Assembly: GCF_003007675.1 (NCBI RefSeq)
Contig: NZ_PXNP01000110.1
Location: forward strand, 1-64,000
DNA: 64,000 nucleotides
Direction: 5' to 3'
DNA from: Marinobacter fuscus
GTDB lineage: Bacteria > Pseudomonadota > Gammaproteobacteria > Pseudomonadales > Oleiphilaceae
This document shows, piece by piece, positions 17,074 through 24,887 of the stretch. Each line of letters opens with the position of its first letter. The stretch's first letter is position 1. The notes under the pieces are model-generated. The model saw nothing but the letters and a program-made list of their open reading frames with translations. It was not told the origin of the DNA and did no database searches. Both the position numbers and the translations under genes were made by a program.

Positions 17074-18567
17074 TCAGGCCTCGCGGAAGGCGCGGCTGAA
17101 CATGCGAGTGATGGGTTCAAGTAAATACTGGAACAGGGTGCGCTCGCCGGTTTTGATCAGTACCGTGGCGGGCATGCCAGACACCAGGAACATACCCTGC
17201 TCGTTCATGCGGTTCATACCGGCTTCGGTAAGCTTCACCCGGGCTTCGTAATAGCGTTCGCCGTTCTGTTCGTTTTCGAAGGCGTCGGCTGAGATACCCA
17301 CCACTTCGCCCTCGATAACATGAGCCATTTGCAGGTTGAACGCCGCCAGTTGCAAATCTGCCAGCTGGCCTACAGCAATGCGGTCGATATCCTGCGGCTG
17401 CACGCGGGCGGTGATGATGTATTCCTGGTCTTCCGGAACGATTTCCATCAGGGTGTCGCCGGGGCGCACAATACCGCCTACGGTGTACACCTGCTTACCC
17501 ACCACAGTGCCGGATGCCGGCGCGTGCAGGGTGGTGCGCTGCAGTGTGTCCTGAAGTGCCGTGCGCCGGGCCATCAGGTCCGCCCGGGATTGCTGCACTT
17601 CGCGCAGCTCGGTGGCCACACGCTCGGCAAATTCCTGGCGGTTCACCAGCATTTCGCTGCGGGTTTCCCCTACCCGAACCTTGAGTTCGGCAATCTGGGC
17701 TTCGTTGGCGTCTTTCTCGCCCTGCAGGCGAAACAGTTCGCGCTGCATTTCGTTAATGCGGGTGAGGTCTGTCAGTTCTTCCTCGAACAACGCCTGCCAG
17801 TTTTCCAGTTCTTTCTGGTAGCTGTCGATCCGGCTTTGCAGATTTACGTTCATGGATTCCAGGCCGCGCATCTGTTGCTTCAGCGCGTCCATCCGCTGCT
17901 GGTAGATCGCCATGCGGCCATCAAAGGCTTCCTTGCGGGCACGGAACAGTTCTTTCTGGCCTGCGATGATGTTTTTAACGCTCTGGTCTGTGTCCTTTGC
18001 CCGGGTAAGTTCCTCCGGAAAATCAATGCTACCGGCACCCACGCGCTCTGCCAGCAATCGCGCCTCGCGGCCCAGCACTTCTTTGAGCTCAGACTCCACA
18101 ATCGACAAGTCGGCCCGGGAGCGGGTATCCGACAGAACCACCAGCGGGTCGCCGCCTTCTACGCGGTCGCCGTCGTTTACCAGTATCTCGGCGACAATGC
18201 CGCCTTCAAGGTGCTGAACCACCCGGTTTTGGGATTCCACCACCACTTTGCCGTCGGCAATGGCGGCGCCATCCAGGGGCGCAAAGTAGGCCCAGCCGCC
18301 AAAACCAACCACGGTTACCAGCAGTACGATAAAGCCAAAGCGCACCCGGGCTCCCCAGCCCGTGGGGATAGACGCCATGGCCTTTTCGTCGACATCGTTA
18401 CTGGAAACGTGGGTGTACTCTGCGGGCAGGTCGCCTTTTTCTTCCACCTCTTCCCACTCGCTTTCGCTTTCCTGCCGGCTTTCCGGCTGCTCACCGGCGG
18501 TACCTTTGGCCTGCTCGTCTTCAGGCTGAGGGTTGTTGCGTGGGTCTTTGTGTTCGTTGTTCGCCAT
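17074..18567 (-). CDS. Type I secretion membrane fusion protein (HlyD/PrtE family)
   Basis: Protein of 497 residues. An acidic, Glu/Gln-rich cytoplasmic tail of about 80 residues precedes one membrane helix (FIVLLVTVVGFGGWAYF). A long coiled coil (about 170-330) and the lipoyl/beta-barrel part with HAPASGTVVGKQVYTVGG and GDTLMEIVPEDQEY follow. It links the inner-membrane ABC protein to the outer-membrane channel. The cytoplasmic tail is longer than in PrtE-type proteins. Its ATG follows GGGGAG and sits two bases after the ABC gene stop. Confidence 0.92.
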   Translation of the reverse strand: MANNEHKDPRNNPQPEDEQAKGTAGEQPESRQESESEWEEVEEKGDLPAEYTHVSSNDVDEKAMASIPTGWGARVRFGFIVLLVTVVGFGGWAYFAPLDGAAIADGKVVVESQNRVVQHLEGGIVAEILVNDGDRVEGGDPLVVLSDTRSRADLSIVESELKEVLGREARLLAERVGAGSIDFPEELTRAKDTDQSVKNIIAGQKELFRARKEAFDGRMAIYQQRMDALKQQMRGLESMNVNLQSRIDSYQKELENWQALFEEELTDLTRINEMQRELFRLQGEKDANEAQIAELKVRVGETRSEMLVNRQEFAERVATELREVQQSRADLMARRTALQDTLQRTTLHAPASGTVVGKQVYTVGGIVRPGDTLMEIVPEDQEYIITARVQPQDIDRIAVGQLADLQLAAFNLQMAHVIEGEVVGISADAFENEQNGERYYEARVKLTEAGMNRMNEQGMFLVSGMPATVLIKTGERTLFQYLLEPITRMFSRAFREA

Positions 18568-18569
18568 GA

Positions 18570-20321
18570 TTATGCTCCCCCACCCTGAATCGCCGGGCGA
18601 TTACTGCCTTTGTTCCCCAGTGCTATGGTGCCGTCTTGCAGGCCTTTCATTACGTCATCCCGGGAGCCGAACGCCACGGCGCGGCCATCGGCCAGCACCA
18701 GCATTTTGTCGACCAGCCGCAGGATGGGTTTGCGGTGGGAAATCAGAATCACGGTGGTGCCCTGTTTTCGCAGCTCCTGCAGGGCCACCAGCAACGCCTG
18801 TTCGCCCTGGTCGTCCAGGTTGGAGTTGGGCTCATCCAGCACGATCAGGCTAGGGTTGCCGTATACCGCCCGCGCCAGGCCAATACGCTGGCGCTGGCCG
18901 CCGGAAAGCACGCCACCCACCTGGGCAATGGGGGTGTCGTAGCCTTTGGGCAGGCCCAGAATCAGTTCGTGCACGCCCGCCAGCTTGGCCGCTGCCACCA
19001 CCTTGCCGGGTTCGGGCTTGCCAAAGCGCGAGATGTTGTCGCTGATGGTGCCTTCGAACAGCTCGATGTCTTGCGGCAGATAGCCAATGTAGGGGCCAAG
19101 CTGGGCTTTATCCCACTGGTGAATATCGGCGCCATCCAGGCGCACGGTGCCATTGGCCAGCGGCCAGATACCCAGCACGGCACGGGCAAGGGTAGATTTA
19201 CCGGCCGCACTTGGACCTACCACCGCCAGCATTTCGCCTTTGGCCAGCACAAAACCCACACCGTTCAGCGCGGTAGACTGGCTGCCCGGCGGCACCACCA
19301 CCATGGATTGCACGCCAAGATGGCCTTCCGGCGCAGGCAGGGGCATGCCGGGGCGTTCTGCCCGGTAGTCGTCGAACAGTTTGTTCAACCGTTCGTAGGC
19401 AGAGCGAGCACCGCTGAAGCCTTTCCAGGATGCAATCAACAGGTCCAGAGGCGCCAGCGCCCGGCCCATAAGAATGGAGCCCGCAATCACCATACCCGGG
19501 GTAATTTCCTGCTCAATAGCCAGATAGGCACCCAGGCCCAGCATTAAAGACTGGAACAGCATGCGGAGGGTTTTAGAGGTGTTGCTCAGAATACCGGCAC
19601 GGTCCGAGGCATCGGCCTGGTTAGACAAAAACTCCATGTGGCGGTTCAGCCAGCGGCCACGGAGGTTGTTTTCCATGCCCATGGCATGAACAACTTCGGC
19701 GTTGCGCAAACAGGAGCCGGCATACTGGGTGGACTGGATATTGGCCTGGCCAGCGGTGGTGAGCATCTTGCCGGTCCACTTTTCGTTGGCATAGGCCAGG
19801 GCGACCAGAATCAGCGCCGCCACAATGGTGGCCACGCCAAACCAGAAGTGGAAGACAAACATAACGGCGATGTAGATGGGCAGCCAGGGGCCGTCGAAAA
19901 AGGCGATGGGGCCCTGCCCGGTAAGGAACTGGCGCAACGAGGTGAGATCGTTAAGGGGTTGCGCGCTCTGGCGCTCGGGCTTGTCGATGGCTTGCCGGAA
20001 CATCGCAGAGAATATTTTCTGGTTCATGCTCTGGTCTATCTTGTTGCCGATCCGAACCAGGATTGCCGAGCGTACCATCTGCAACAACGCCATGGTTACA
20101 AACAGGACCACCAGAATGATGGTAAGCATAACCAGGGTTTCGACACTGCGGCTGCCAAGTGCCCGATCGTATACCTGCAGCATGTAAATAGCAGGTACAA
20201 GCATCAGAAGATTCAGAAAAAAGCTGAACAGGCCCGCAGAGATAAAGCCGTCTTTACAGGCTTTGAGGGATTCCTCCAGCTCTGTAAGCGCAGCCTGCCG
20301 GGCTTCGGATTTTTTGAACAT
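18570..20321 (-). CDS. Type I secretion ABC transporter (PrtD/RsaD type)
   Basis: Half-transporter of 583 residues with six membrane helices in the first 300 residues and an ATP-binding domain with Walker A GPSAAGKSTLAR, signature LSGGQRQRIGLARA and Walker B LIVLDEPNSNLDD. There is no N-terminal C39 peptidase domain, as expected for exporters of RTX-type substrates. The ATG at 20321 is chosen over a TTG at 20336; neither has a strong ribosome site. It is first in the operon with the fusion and TolC-like proteins. Confidence 0.92.
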   Translation of the reverse strand: MFKKSEARQAALTELEESLKACKDGFISAGLFSFFLNLLMLVPAIYMLQVYDRALGSRSVETLVMLTIILVVLFVTMALLQMVRSAILVRIGNKIDQSMNQKIFSAMFRQAIDKPERQSAQPLNDLTSLRQFLTGQGPIAFFDGPWLPIYIAVMFVFHFWFGVATIVAALILVALAYANEKWTGKMLTTAGQANIQSTQYAGSCLRNAEVVHAMGMENNLRGRWLNRHMEFLSNQADASDRAGILSNTSKTLRMLFQSLMLGLGAYLAIEQEITPGMVIAGSILMGRALAPLDLLIASWKGFSGARSAYERLNKLFDDYRAERPGMPLPAPEGHLGVQSMVVVPPGSQSTALNGVGFVLAKGEMLAVVGPSAAGKSTLARAVLGIWPLANGTVRLDGADIHQWDKAQLGPYIGYLPQDIELFEGTISDNISRFGKPEPGKVVAAAKLAGVHELILGLPKGYDTPIAQVGGVLSGGQRQRIGLARAVYGNPSLIVLDEPNSNLDDQGEQALLVALQELRKQGTTVILISHRKPILRLVDKMLVLADGRAVAFGSRDDVMKGLQDGTIALGNKGSNRPAIQGGGA

Positions 20322-20474
20322 GGAAAGCGTTACCAATCGGTTAAAGAGTGAAAAGAGCAGAGATACTGTGTTGCCTTGTACGCCCCCGCCAGAGCGGTGG
20401 CATTTTAGGTAGGGCTAAAAGGGGTGTCAACGCACCTTGACACTTGGTAACACAGGCATTAAGGGTGTGGCGGT

Positions 20475-20735
20475 TTACAGCCACGGCGAGACCAGTAAAA
20501 GCCCCATGGCTACGCCTACCGCGTTGGCCAGAATATCTCCCCAGCTGAATCCGTTCCGGAACAGGTAATCGCCTGTTTCTTTTATCCAACCTACTGCGAA
20601 GGCAACCAGGGCAGCCAGCCAGCCGTCCATCCAGAGCACGCCCACCTGCACCAGCGCAAGGCTGGCCAGAATGTGTTGTAACTTGTCCGTCTCGTGCACC
20701 CAGTGCCAGAGGCGGTGAAGTACCTTGCGCGCCAT
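20475..20735 (-). CDS. Small membrane protein, VanZ/YfiM-like
   Basis: Protein of 86 residues starting after GGAGGA at 20735. It has HETDKLQHILASLAL, two hydrophobic stretches, WIKETGDYLF and FSWGDILANAVGVAMGLLL. This DK-x-x-H ... KE-x-x-D ... D-x-x-AN pattern is that of small YfiM/VanZ-like membrane proteins of unknown function. It is divergent from the DUF6447 gene at 20906, and the gap should hold both promoters. Confidence 0.7.
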   Translation of the reverse strand: MARKVLHRLWHWVHETDKLQHILASLALVQVGVLWMDGWLAALVAFAVGWIKETGDYLFRNGFSWGDILANAVGVAMGLLLVSPWL

Positions 20736-20905
20736 GAACCTGTTTCCTCCGAAAACCTCTATGTGGTTACAGGTTGTGGTTTTGCAACCCCGCCAGATCA
20801 GTTTATTTTTTGTTAAGGCGGATGAAACACAATGGCCCCTCCGGTATAATCTGCGCCCTTTCAAGCGCTACTCTATTCAAAACTGATGAGCGGACGACGA
20901 TTTTT

Positions 20906-21115
20906 ATGGAAACTTTCACTCTAGACGGCAAGCGTTACAACATCGATGAGCTGCCAGAAGACGCACAACGGCTGGCACGGCAGGCGGCGCTGACCACAGA
21001 GCTGATCGAAAAGCTGGAGGCACGTGCCGCCATTGCCCGCACGGCACAAGTGCGCTACGTGGACCACCTTAAGGCCAGCCTTGGTAAAGCGCCGGCGGCA
21101 AAAAGCAAAAAGTAA
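20906..21115 (+). CDS. DUF6447 family small protein
   Basis: Protein of 69 residues with the DUF6447 pattern: TLDGKRYNIDELPEDAQRLA, then a helix with ARTAQVRYVDHLK. The function of the family is unknown. A longer frame from 20774 reads through the divergent promoter region, so the ATG at 20906 is preferred. The end, APAAKSKK, is a short basic tail. A paralogue follows 33 bases downstream and the pair lies beside the type I exporter. Confidence 0.75.
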   Translation: METFTLDGKRYNIDELPEDAQRLARQAALTTELIEKLEARAAIARTAQVRYVDHLKASLGKAPAAKSKK

Positions 21116-21148
21116 CCTACTCCACCCTTTTTCATTTCAGGAGCTGTT

Positions 21149-21478
21149 ATGACAGACACCAAAAAAGCGGCCGACACCAAAAAAACCGCCGCAGCCAAGA
21201 CCAAAGCACCCGCCAAAAAGGCACCCGCCAAGAAAGCCGCTGCCCCGAAAAAGGCCGCAGCCAAGGCAAGCGAAGGCCAGCAGGTGACCATTAACGACAA
21301 AACCTACCCGCTGGACGCCCTGAGCGATAACGCCAAGGCACAAATTAACAACCTGCGCGCCACAGACCGGCTGATTGAAGAACTGGAACTGGAACTGGCG
21401 GTTGCCCGCACGGCCCGCAGCAGCTACGCCGAGGCACTGCAAGGCGAGCTGGACACCATGAACACAACCCTGCAGTAA
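21149..21478 (+). CDS. DUF6447 protein with Lys/Ala-rich N-terminal tail
   Basis: Protein of 109 residues. The first 45 are a low-complexity, strongly basic tail of KKA, APAKK and AKA units like the tails of bacterial histone H1-like proteins. The second half is a DUF6447 domain (TINDKTYPLDALSDNAKAQI, then VARTARSSYAEALQG). The start follows CAGGAG. Shared domain and spacing make it an operon partner of the gene at 20906. A role in nucleic acid binding through the tail is inferred only. Confidence 0.78.
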   Translation: MTDTKKAADTKKTAAAKTKAPAKKAPAKKAAAPKKAAAKASEGQQVTINDKTYPLDALSDNAKAQINNLRATDRLIEELELELAVARTARSSYAEALQGELDTMNTTLQ

Positions 21479-21502
21479 GCAGCGTGTAATAGATTGTCAC
21501 TA

Positions 21503-21533
21503 TGAGTCAAAAAGTGACGGTTAATTTGACTCA
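21503..21533. promoter_or_regulatory. Inverted repeat TGAGTCAA / TTGACTCA at a promoter
   Basis: A perfect 8-base inverted repeat with a 15-base spacer. The right arm overlaps the TTGACT (21526-21531) that, 17 bases before TAATCT (21549-21554), makes a good promoter. It could be an operator. Confidence 0.5.
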
Positions 21534-21559
21534 AAGTTAACCTACGGGTAATCTTCTAC

Positions 21560-21627
21560 ACGAATTGATCAATTTTCCGGGCGACCGGACGGGTTTGTTC
21601 AGCCGACTGCACGCAGTCGGCTTTTTT
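21560..21627 (+). ncRNA. Possible small RNA ending at an intrinsic terminator
   Basis: Transcription from the promoter at 21526-21554 would start near 21560 and stop at the terminator, about 65 bases later. No open frame fits. The transcript would contain AATTGATCAATT, a hairpin TCCGG-GCGA-CCGGA with a GNRA tetraloop (21576-21589), and the terminator hairpin. The other reading is the 3' end of the DUF6447 transcript. Confidence 0.45.
21601..21627 (+). terminator. Intrinsic terminator
   Basis: Stem AGCCGACTG-CACG-CAGTCGGCT followed by TTTTTT. It ends the DUF6447 operon and the possible small RNA, 75 bases before the end of the converging dehydratase gene. Confidence 0.88.
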
Positions 21628-21701
21628 GTATCTGCTGTTTGTGTGCCCCGCCCTTTCCTGCTGTGCCGCTCAGGCGACTCCTGTTTTGCTTCATGGCCGC
21701 G

Positions 21702-23672
21702 TCATCCGGGGAACGGATAAACCTTGCCCTGCCCGTAGGCACCCTCGGCCCTGGCCAGCTCCGGCGGGCGGCTGCGCAGCCACAGTTCGTCTTTCAGCCC
21801 GGATTCCGATGCATAAGCGGTGGGCGCAGAGGCAAGCACTTCAATCACCCGTTCGCAATCGAACTGTCGGCTGGCTTCGGTTAACGATTCCACTAGTTCG
21901 GTAATGGCTGCCAGTGGCAGGCAGGCTTCCCTTGCCATCATGATCCGGGGATGACTGGTTTCAATCGGGTTGCTGCCAACCAGCAGTTCTTCAAAGAGTT
22001 TTTCGCCCGGGCGAAGACCGGTGTAAACCACTTCAATGTCGCCGTCCGGGTTCAGTTCTGTGCGTTCCGACAAGCCCATCAGGCGGATCATTTTACGGGC
22101 CAGGTCTGCGATTCTTACCGGCTCGCCCATGTCGAGCACAAACACTTCGCCACCTTTGCCCATGGCGGCGGCCTGCAGCACCAGCTGGGTGGCTTCGGGG
22201 ATGGTCATGAAGTAGCGGATGACATCCGGGTGGGTAACTGTAACCGGCCCGCCGCTGCGGATCTGATCGCGGAACAGGGGCACCACAGAGCCGGAAGAGC
22301 CCAGTACATTGCCAAACCGGACAATAGAGAAGATGGTACGCCGTTGGCTAGCCGCCAGTGCCTGCAACACCAGTTCGGCCATGCGCTTGGAGGCACCCAT
22401 TACGTTGGTGGGGCGCACGGCTTTGTCGGTGGAGATCAGCACAAAGCGACGAACCCCAGCGGCAACCGCAGCTTGCGCGCAATGCCAGGTGCCCATAACG
22501 TTGTTCTGTATGCCTTCTATTACGTTCACTTCTACCAGCGGCACGTGTTTGTAGGCGGCGGCGTGGTAGACGGTGTCTACCCGAAAGGCGCGCATGGTGG
22601 TTTCACAGCGGCGGCGGTGGCCCACCGAGCCCAGCAGTGCGTGCACGCTCACGCCCAGCCCGCGAATGGCAATCACCGAGCGCAGTTCTTTTTCAATCTG
22701 GTACAGGGCGTATTCGGACTGTTCCATCAGGATAATTCGGGCCGGGCGCAGCTGCACCAGCTGCCTGCACAATTCCGAGCCAATGGAACCACCGGCACCG
22801 GTGACCATAACCACGCGGCCTGCCACGCTGTCGTCTATGGGGCCCTGGTGCGGCTCTACCGGTTCACGGCCGAGCAGTTCGGCCGGGTCCAGATCGCGGA
22901 TGTCGTTGATGCGGGCGGTGCCTGCCACCAGCTCCGACAGGGCCGGGATGGTTTGTACCGGCACCTGGAGTTCTTCAAGAATATGGATAAGGTGCCTGCG
23001 GTCCACCGACACGCTGTCTTCCAGAGCAAGAAACACTCGCTGCACGCCCTGTTCGTTCACCGCGCGTTTGAGGTCCGCAATGCCATACACCTGAAAACCG
23101 GCAATCAGGCTTCTGTGTTTGCGGTGGTCAAAGGTAACGAAGCCCATGGGCCGGTATTCCATGCCCTGCAGCAGGGAATGGTGGAGTTCGAGCGCTCTGG
23201 GGCCGGTGCCGACGATAAGCACCCTGCCCTTTACTTTTTCCCGCGGGCGGTTGATAAGCGCCCGGAAGCCCAGGCGGGTGCCCGCTACCATAATAAACAG
23301 GAAGGCGCAGTACATAACCGGCACCGAGCGGGGCACCATGGTCTGGAGCAGGTAGCCGGACAAAATGAGAGCGAGCCCGGAGGCCAGCACGCCCAGCAAT
23401 ACCACCATCAGGGCTTTTTCACTGATGTAACGGATGATGGCGCGGTACAGGCCAAGCCGTATGAACACCATAATGGTGACCATGGCGGTTACCGCAAACA
23501 CCACACCCTGGCCCAGATTCGGCCGCCAGAGCCAGTCTTCCAGGCGCAGTGCGTAGGCGGCCCAGAAGGCGACGAAGATGAATACGGCGTCGGCAGCCAC
23601 AGAAATCAGGCGTTTTTTCGGGCGAGAGAGTTCAAACAGTTTTTTCAGAATGTTTGCTAACTGTGCGTTCAT
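21702..23672 (-). CDS. Nucleotide-sugar 4,6-dehydratase, membrane-bound (CapD/WbpM type)
   Basis: Protein of 656 residues. Four N-terminal helices (about 25-130) are followed by a CoA-binding-like Rossmann region and then the extended SDR domain, with GAGGSIGSELCRQ, AAAYKHVPLVE and STDKAVRPTNVMGASKRMAE. Family members remove water from UDP-GlcNAc to make 4-keto-6-deoxy sugars for capsule or O-antigen. The ATG at 23672 is preferred to one at 23705, but ribosome sites do not decide. The next upstream gene also edits nucleotide sugars. Confidence 0.9.
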   Translation of the reverse strand: MNAQLANILKKLFELSRPKKRLISVAADAVFIFVAFWAAYALRLEDWLWRPNLGQGVVFAVTAMVTIMVFIRLGLYRAIIRYISEKALMVVLLGVLASGLALILSGYLLQTMVPRSVPVMYCAFLFIMVAGTRLGFRALINRPREKVKGRVLIVGTGPRALELHHSLLQGMEYRPMGFVTFDHRKHRSLIAGFQVYGIADLKRAVNEQGVQRVFLALEDSVSVDRRHLIHILEELQVPVQTIPALSELVAGTARINDIRDLDPAELLGREPVEPHQGPIDDSVAGRVVMVTGAGGSIGSELCRQLVQLRPARIILMEQSEYALYQIEKELRSVIAIRGLGVSVHALLGSVGHRRRCETTMRAFRVDTVYHAAAYKHVPLVEVNVIEGIQNNVMGTWHCAQAAVAAGVRRFVLISTDKAVRPTNVMGASKRMAELVLQALAASQRRTIFSIVRFGNVLGSSGSVVPLFRDQIRSGGPVTVTHPDVIRYFMTIPEATQLVLQAAAMGKGGEVFVLDMGEPVRIADLARKMIRLMGLSERTELNPDGDIEVVYTGLRPGEKLFEELLVGSNPIETSHPRIMMAREACLPLAAITELVESLTEASRQFDCERVIEVLASAPTAYASESGLKDELWLRSRPPELARAEGAYGQGKVYPFPG

Positions 23673-23727
23673 TAACCGGTCTTCCCTGCAGGGCGGGCTT
23701 GCCATCTGCTTTTTAGCTTAGCAGTAG

Positions 23728-24675
23728 TCATGGCTCCGGCCTGATTACGTTTTTGTCAATCATAGCGGTGTTGCGAATTCCTTCCAGCATGGTATGGGGC
23801 GCAGCCCAGCCCAACCGTGTGCGGGCCCTGGCATCGCTGGCGTAGAGGGATTCTGTCAGCCGCGCCACCATCGGCTTAATAACAGGCAGCGCACCGGCCA
23901 GGCGAAGAACCGTTGCGGGGATGGCCGGGCCCGAGGCGTTACCCCGCTGTAATACCCGGAGTTCTTTCAATAACCGGGCTGTTGATACGGCCTCGGCATC
24001 TGCCACCAGAAAAATCTGGTTGGCGGCCGCCGCGTGCGTAAGGGCCAGCCGGATAAAGGCGGCCAGGTTGCCCAGGTAGATCATACTGCGTTTGTTGCCA
24101 GGCTGGTCCGGCAACAGCGGCATGGCACTGGCCGCCCACCGCTGCAGCAGGCGGAAGTTGCCTCCCGCGCCCGGCCCGTAAACCAGCGGCGGCCGCACAA
24201 CCACGTATTCCATGCCGGTGCTCTGGCAGGCGTGTATTAACTCCTGCTCTGCTTTTAGCTTGCTGCGGGAATAAGGCGTTTGCGGGTTTGCCGGCTGGCT
24301 TTCGCTGAACGGGCCACCGCGTTCGCCGTGTACTTTCAGGGTGCTGATGAACACAAACCGGCGAACGCCCGCCTGCCCGGCCTGTCTTGCCAGGTTGGCC
24401 GTGCCTTGCGCGTTCAGTTGGTCCAACTCCGAAACTGCGTTGCGGGGTGCCGCGCTGATACCCGCGCAATGCACCACACACTCCACGCCCTCCAGCGCCT
24501 GCTGCCAGTGTGTGCCTGGCCCCAGCTCGCCGACCACCACCCAGTTTACACAGGGCCGGGAATCTTGCCCGGGGCGGCGGCTTGCCGCGACGATTTCAAC
24601 GCCGTTACAGGCGGCAAGCTTTTCTACCACCGCCCGCCCGACAAAACCGGAGGCACCGGTTACCAGTACCTTCAT
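23728..24675 (-). CDS. NAD-dependent sugar epimerase/dehydratase
   Basis: Extended SDR of 315 residues. The N-terminal NAD motif is VTGASGFVGRAVVEKL, followed by CAGISAAP, STLKVHGERGG and the YSRSKLKAEQEL catalytic YxxxK. It resembles UDP-glucose 4-epimerase-like proteins that act with WbpM-type dehydratases in O-antigen synthesis. The ATG at 24675 immediately precedes the Rossmann fold; a longer frame to 24822 is unlikely. The gene ends 56 bases before the dehydratase, with which it likely forms an operon. The sugar substrate cannot be told from sequence. Confidence 0.85.
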   Translation of the reverse strand: MKVLVTGASGFVGRAVVEKLAACNGVEIVAASRRPGQDSRPCVNWVVVGELGPGTHWQQALEGVECVVHCAGISAAPRNAVSELDQLNAQGTANLARQAGQAGVRRFVFISTLKVHGERGGPFSESQPANPQTPYSRSKLKAEQELIHACQSTGMEYVVVRPPLVYGPGAGGNFRLLQRWAASAMPLLPDQPGNKRSMIYLGNLAAFIRLALTHAAAANQIFLVADAEAVSTARLLKELRVLQRGNASGPAIPATVLRLAGALPVIKPMVARLTESLYASDARARTRLGWAAPHTMLEGIRNTAMIDKNVIRPEP

Positions 24676-24887
24676 GGCGTTGCCACGGCGCAGCGCGGCT
24701 GATCTGAGGCAGCAGAAAAGCAGGCAACCCGCCAGCGGCTGCCGGGTTGGAATGTGTCTTGGAATGGCCGTGTCATAAACCGGTTTGTCTGGGCAAAAAG
24801 AAGCCCTGATACTAGCACCCACGCCAGCGGGTGTCAGGTGGGTGTTGTGCGTAATGGCAGAGGTTGTGCTGGTGGGGCCGTTAGTGG

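Noticed and set aside
21951..23660. 569-codon plus-strand frame opposite the dehydratase
   Set aside because: His- and Gln-rich, no domain; it follows from codon bias of the real gene on the other strand.
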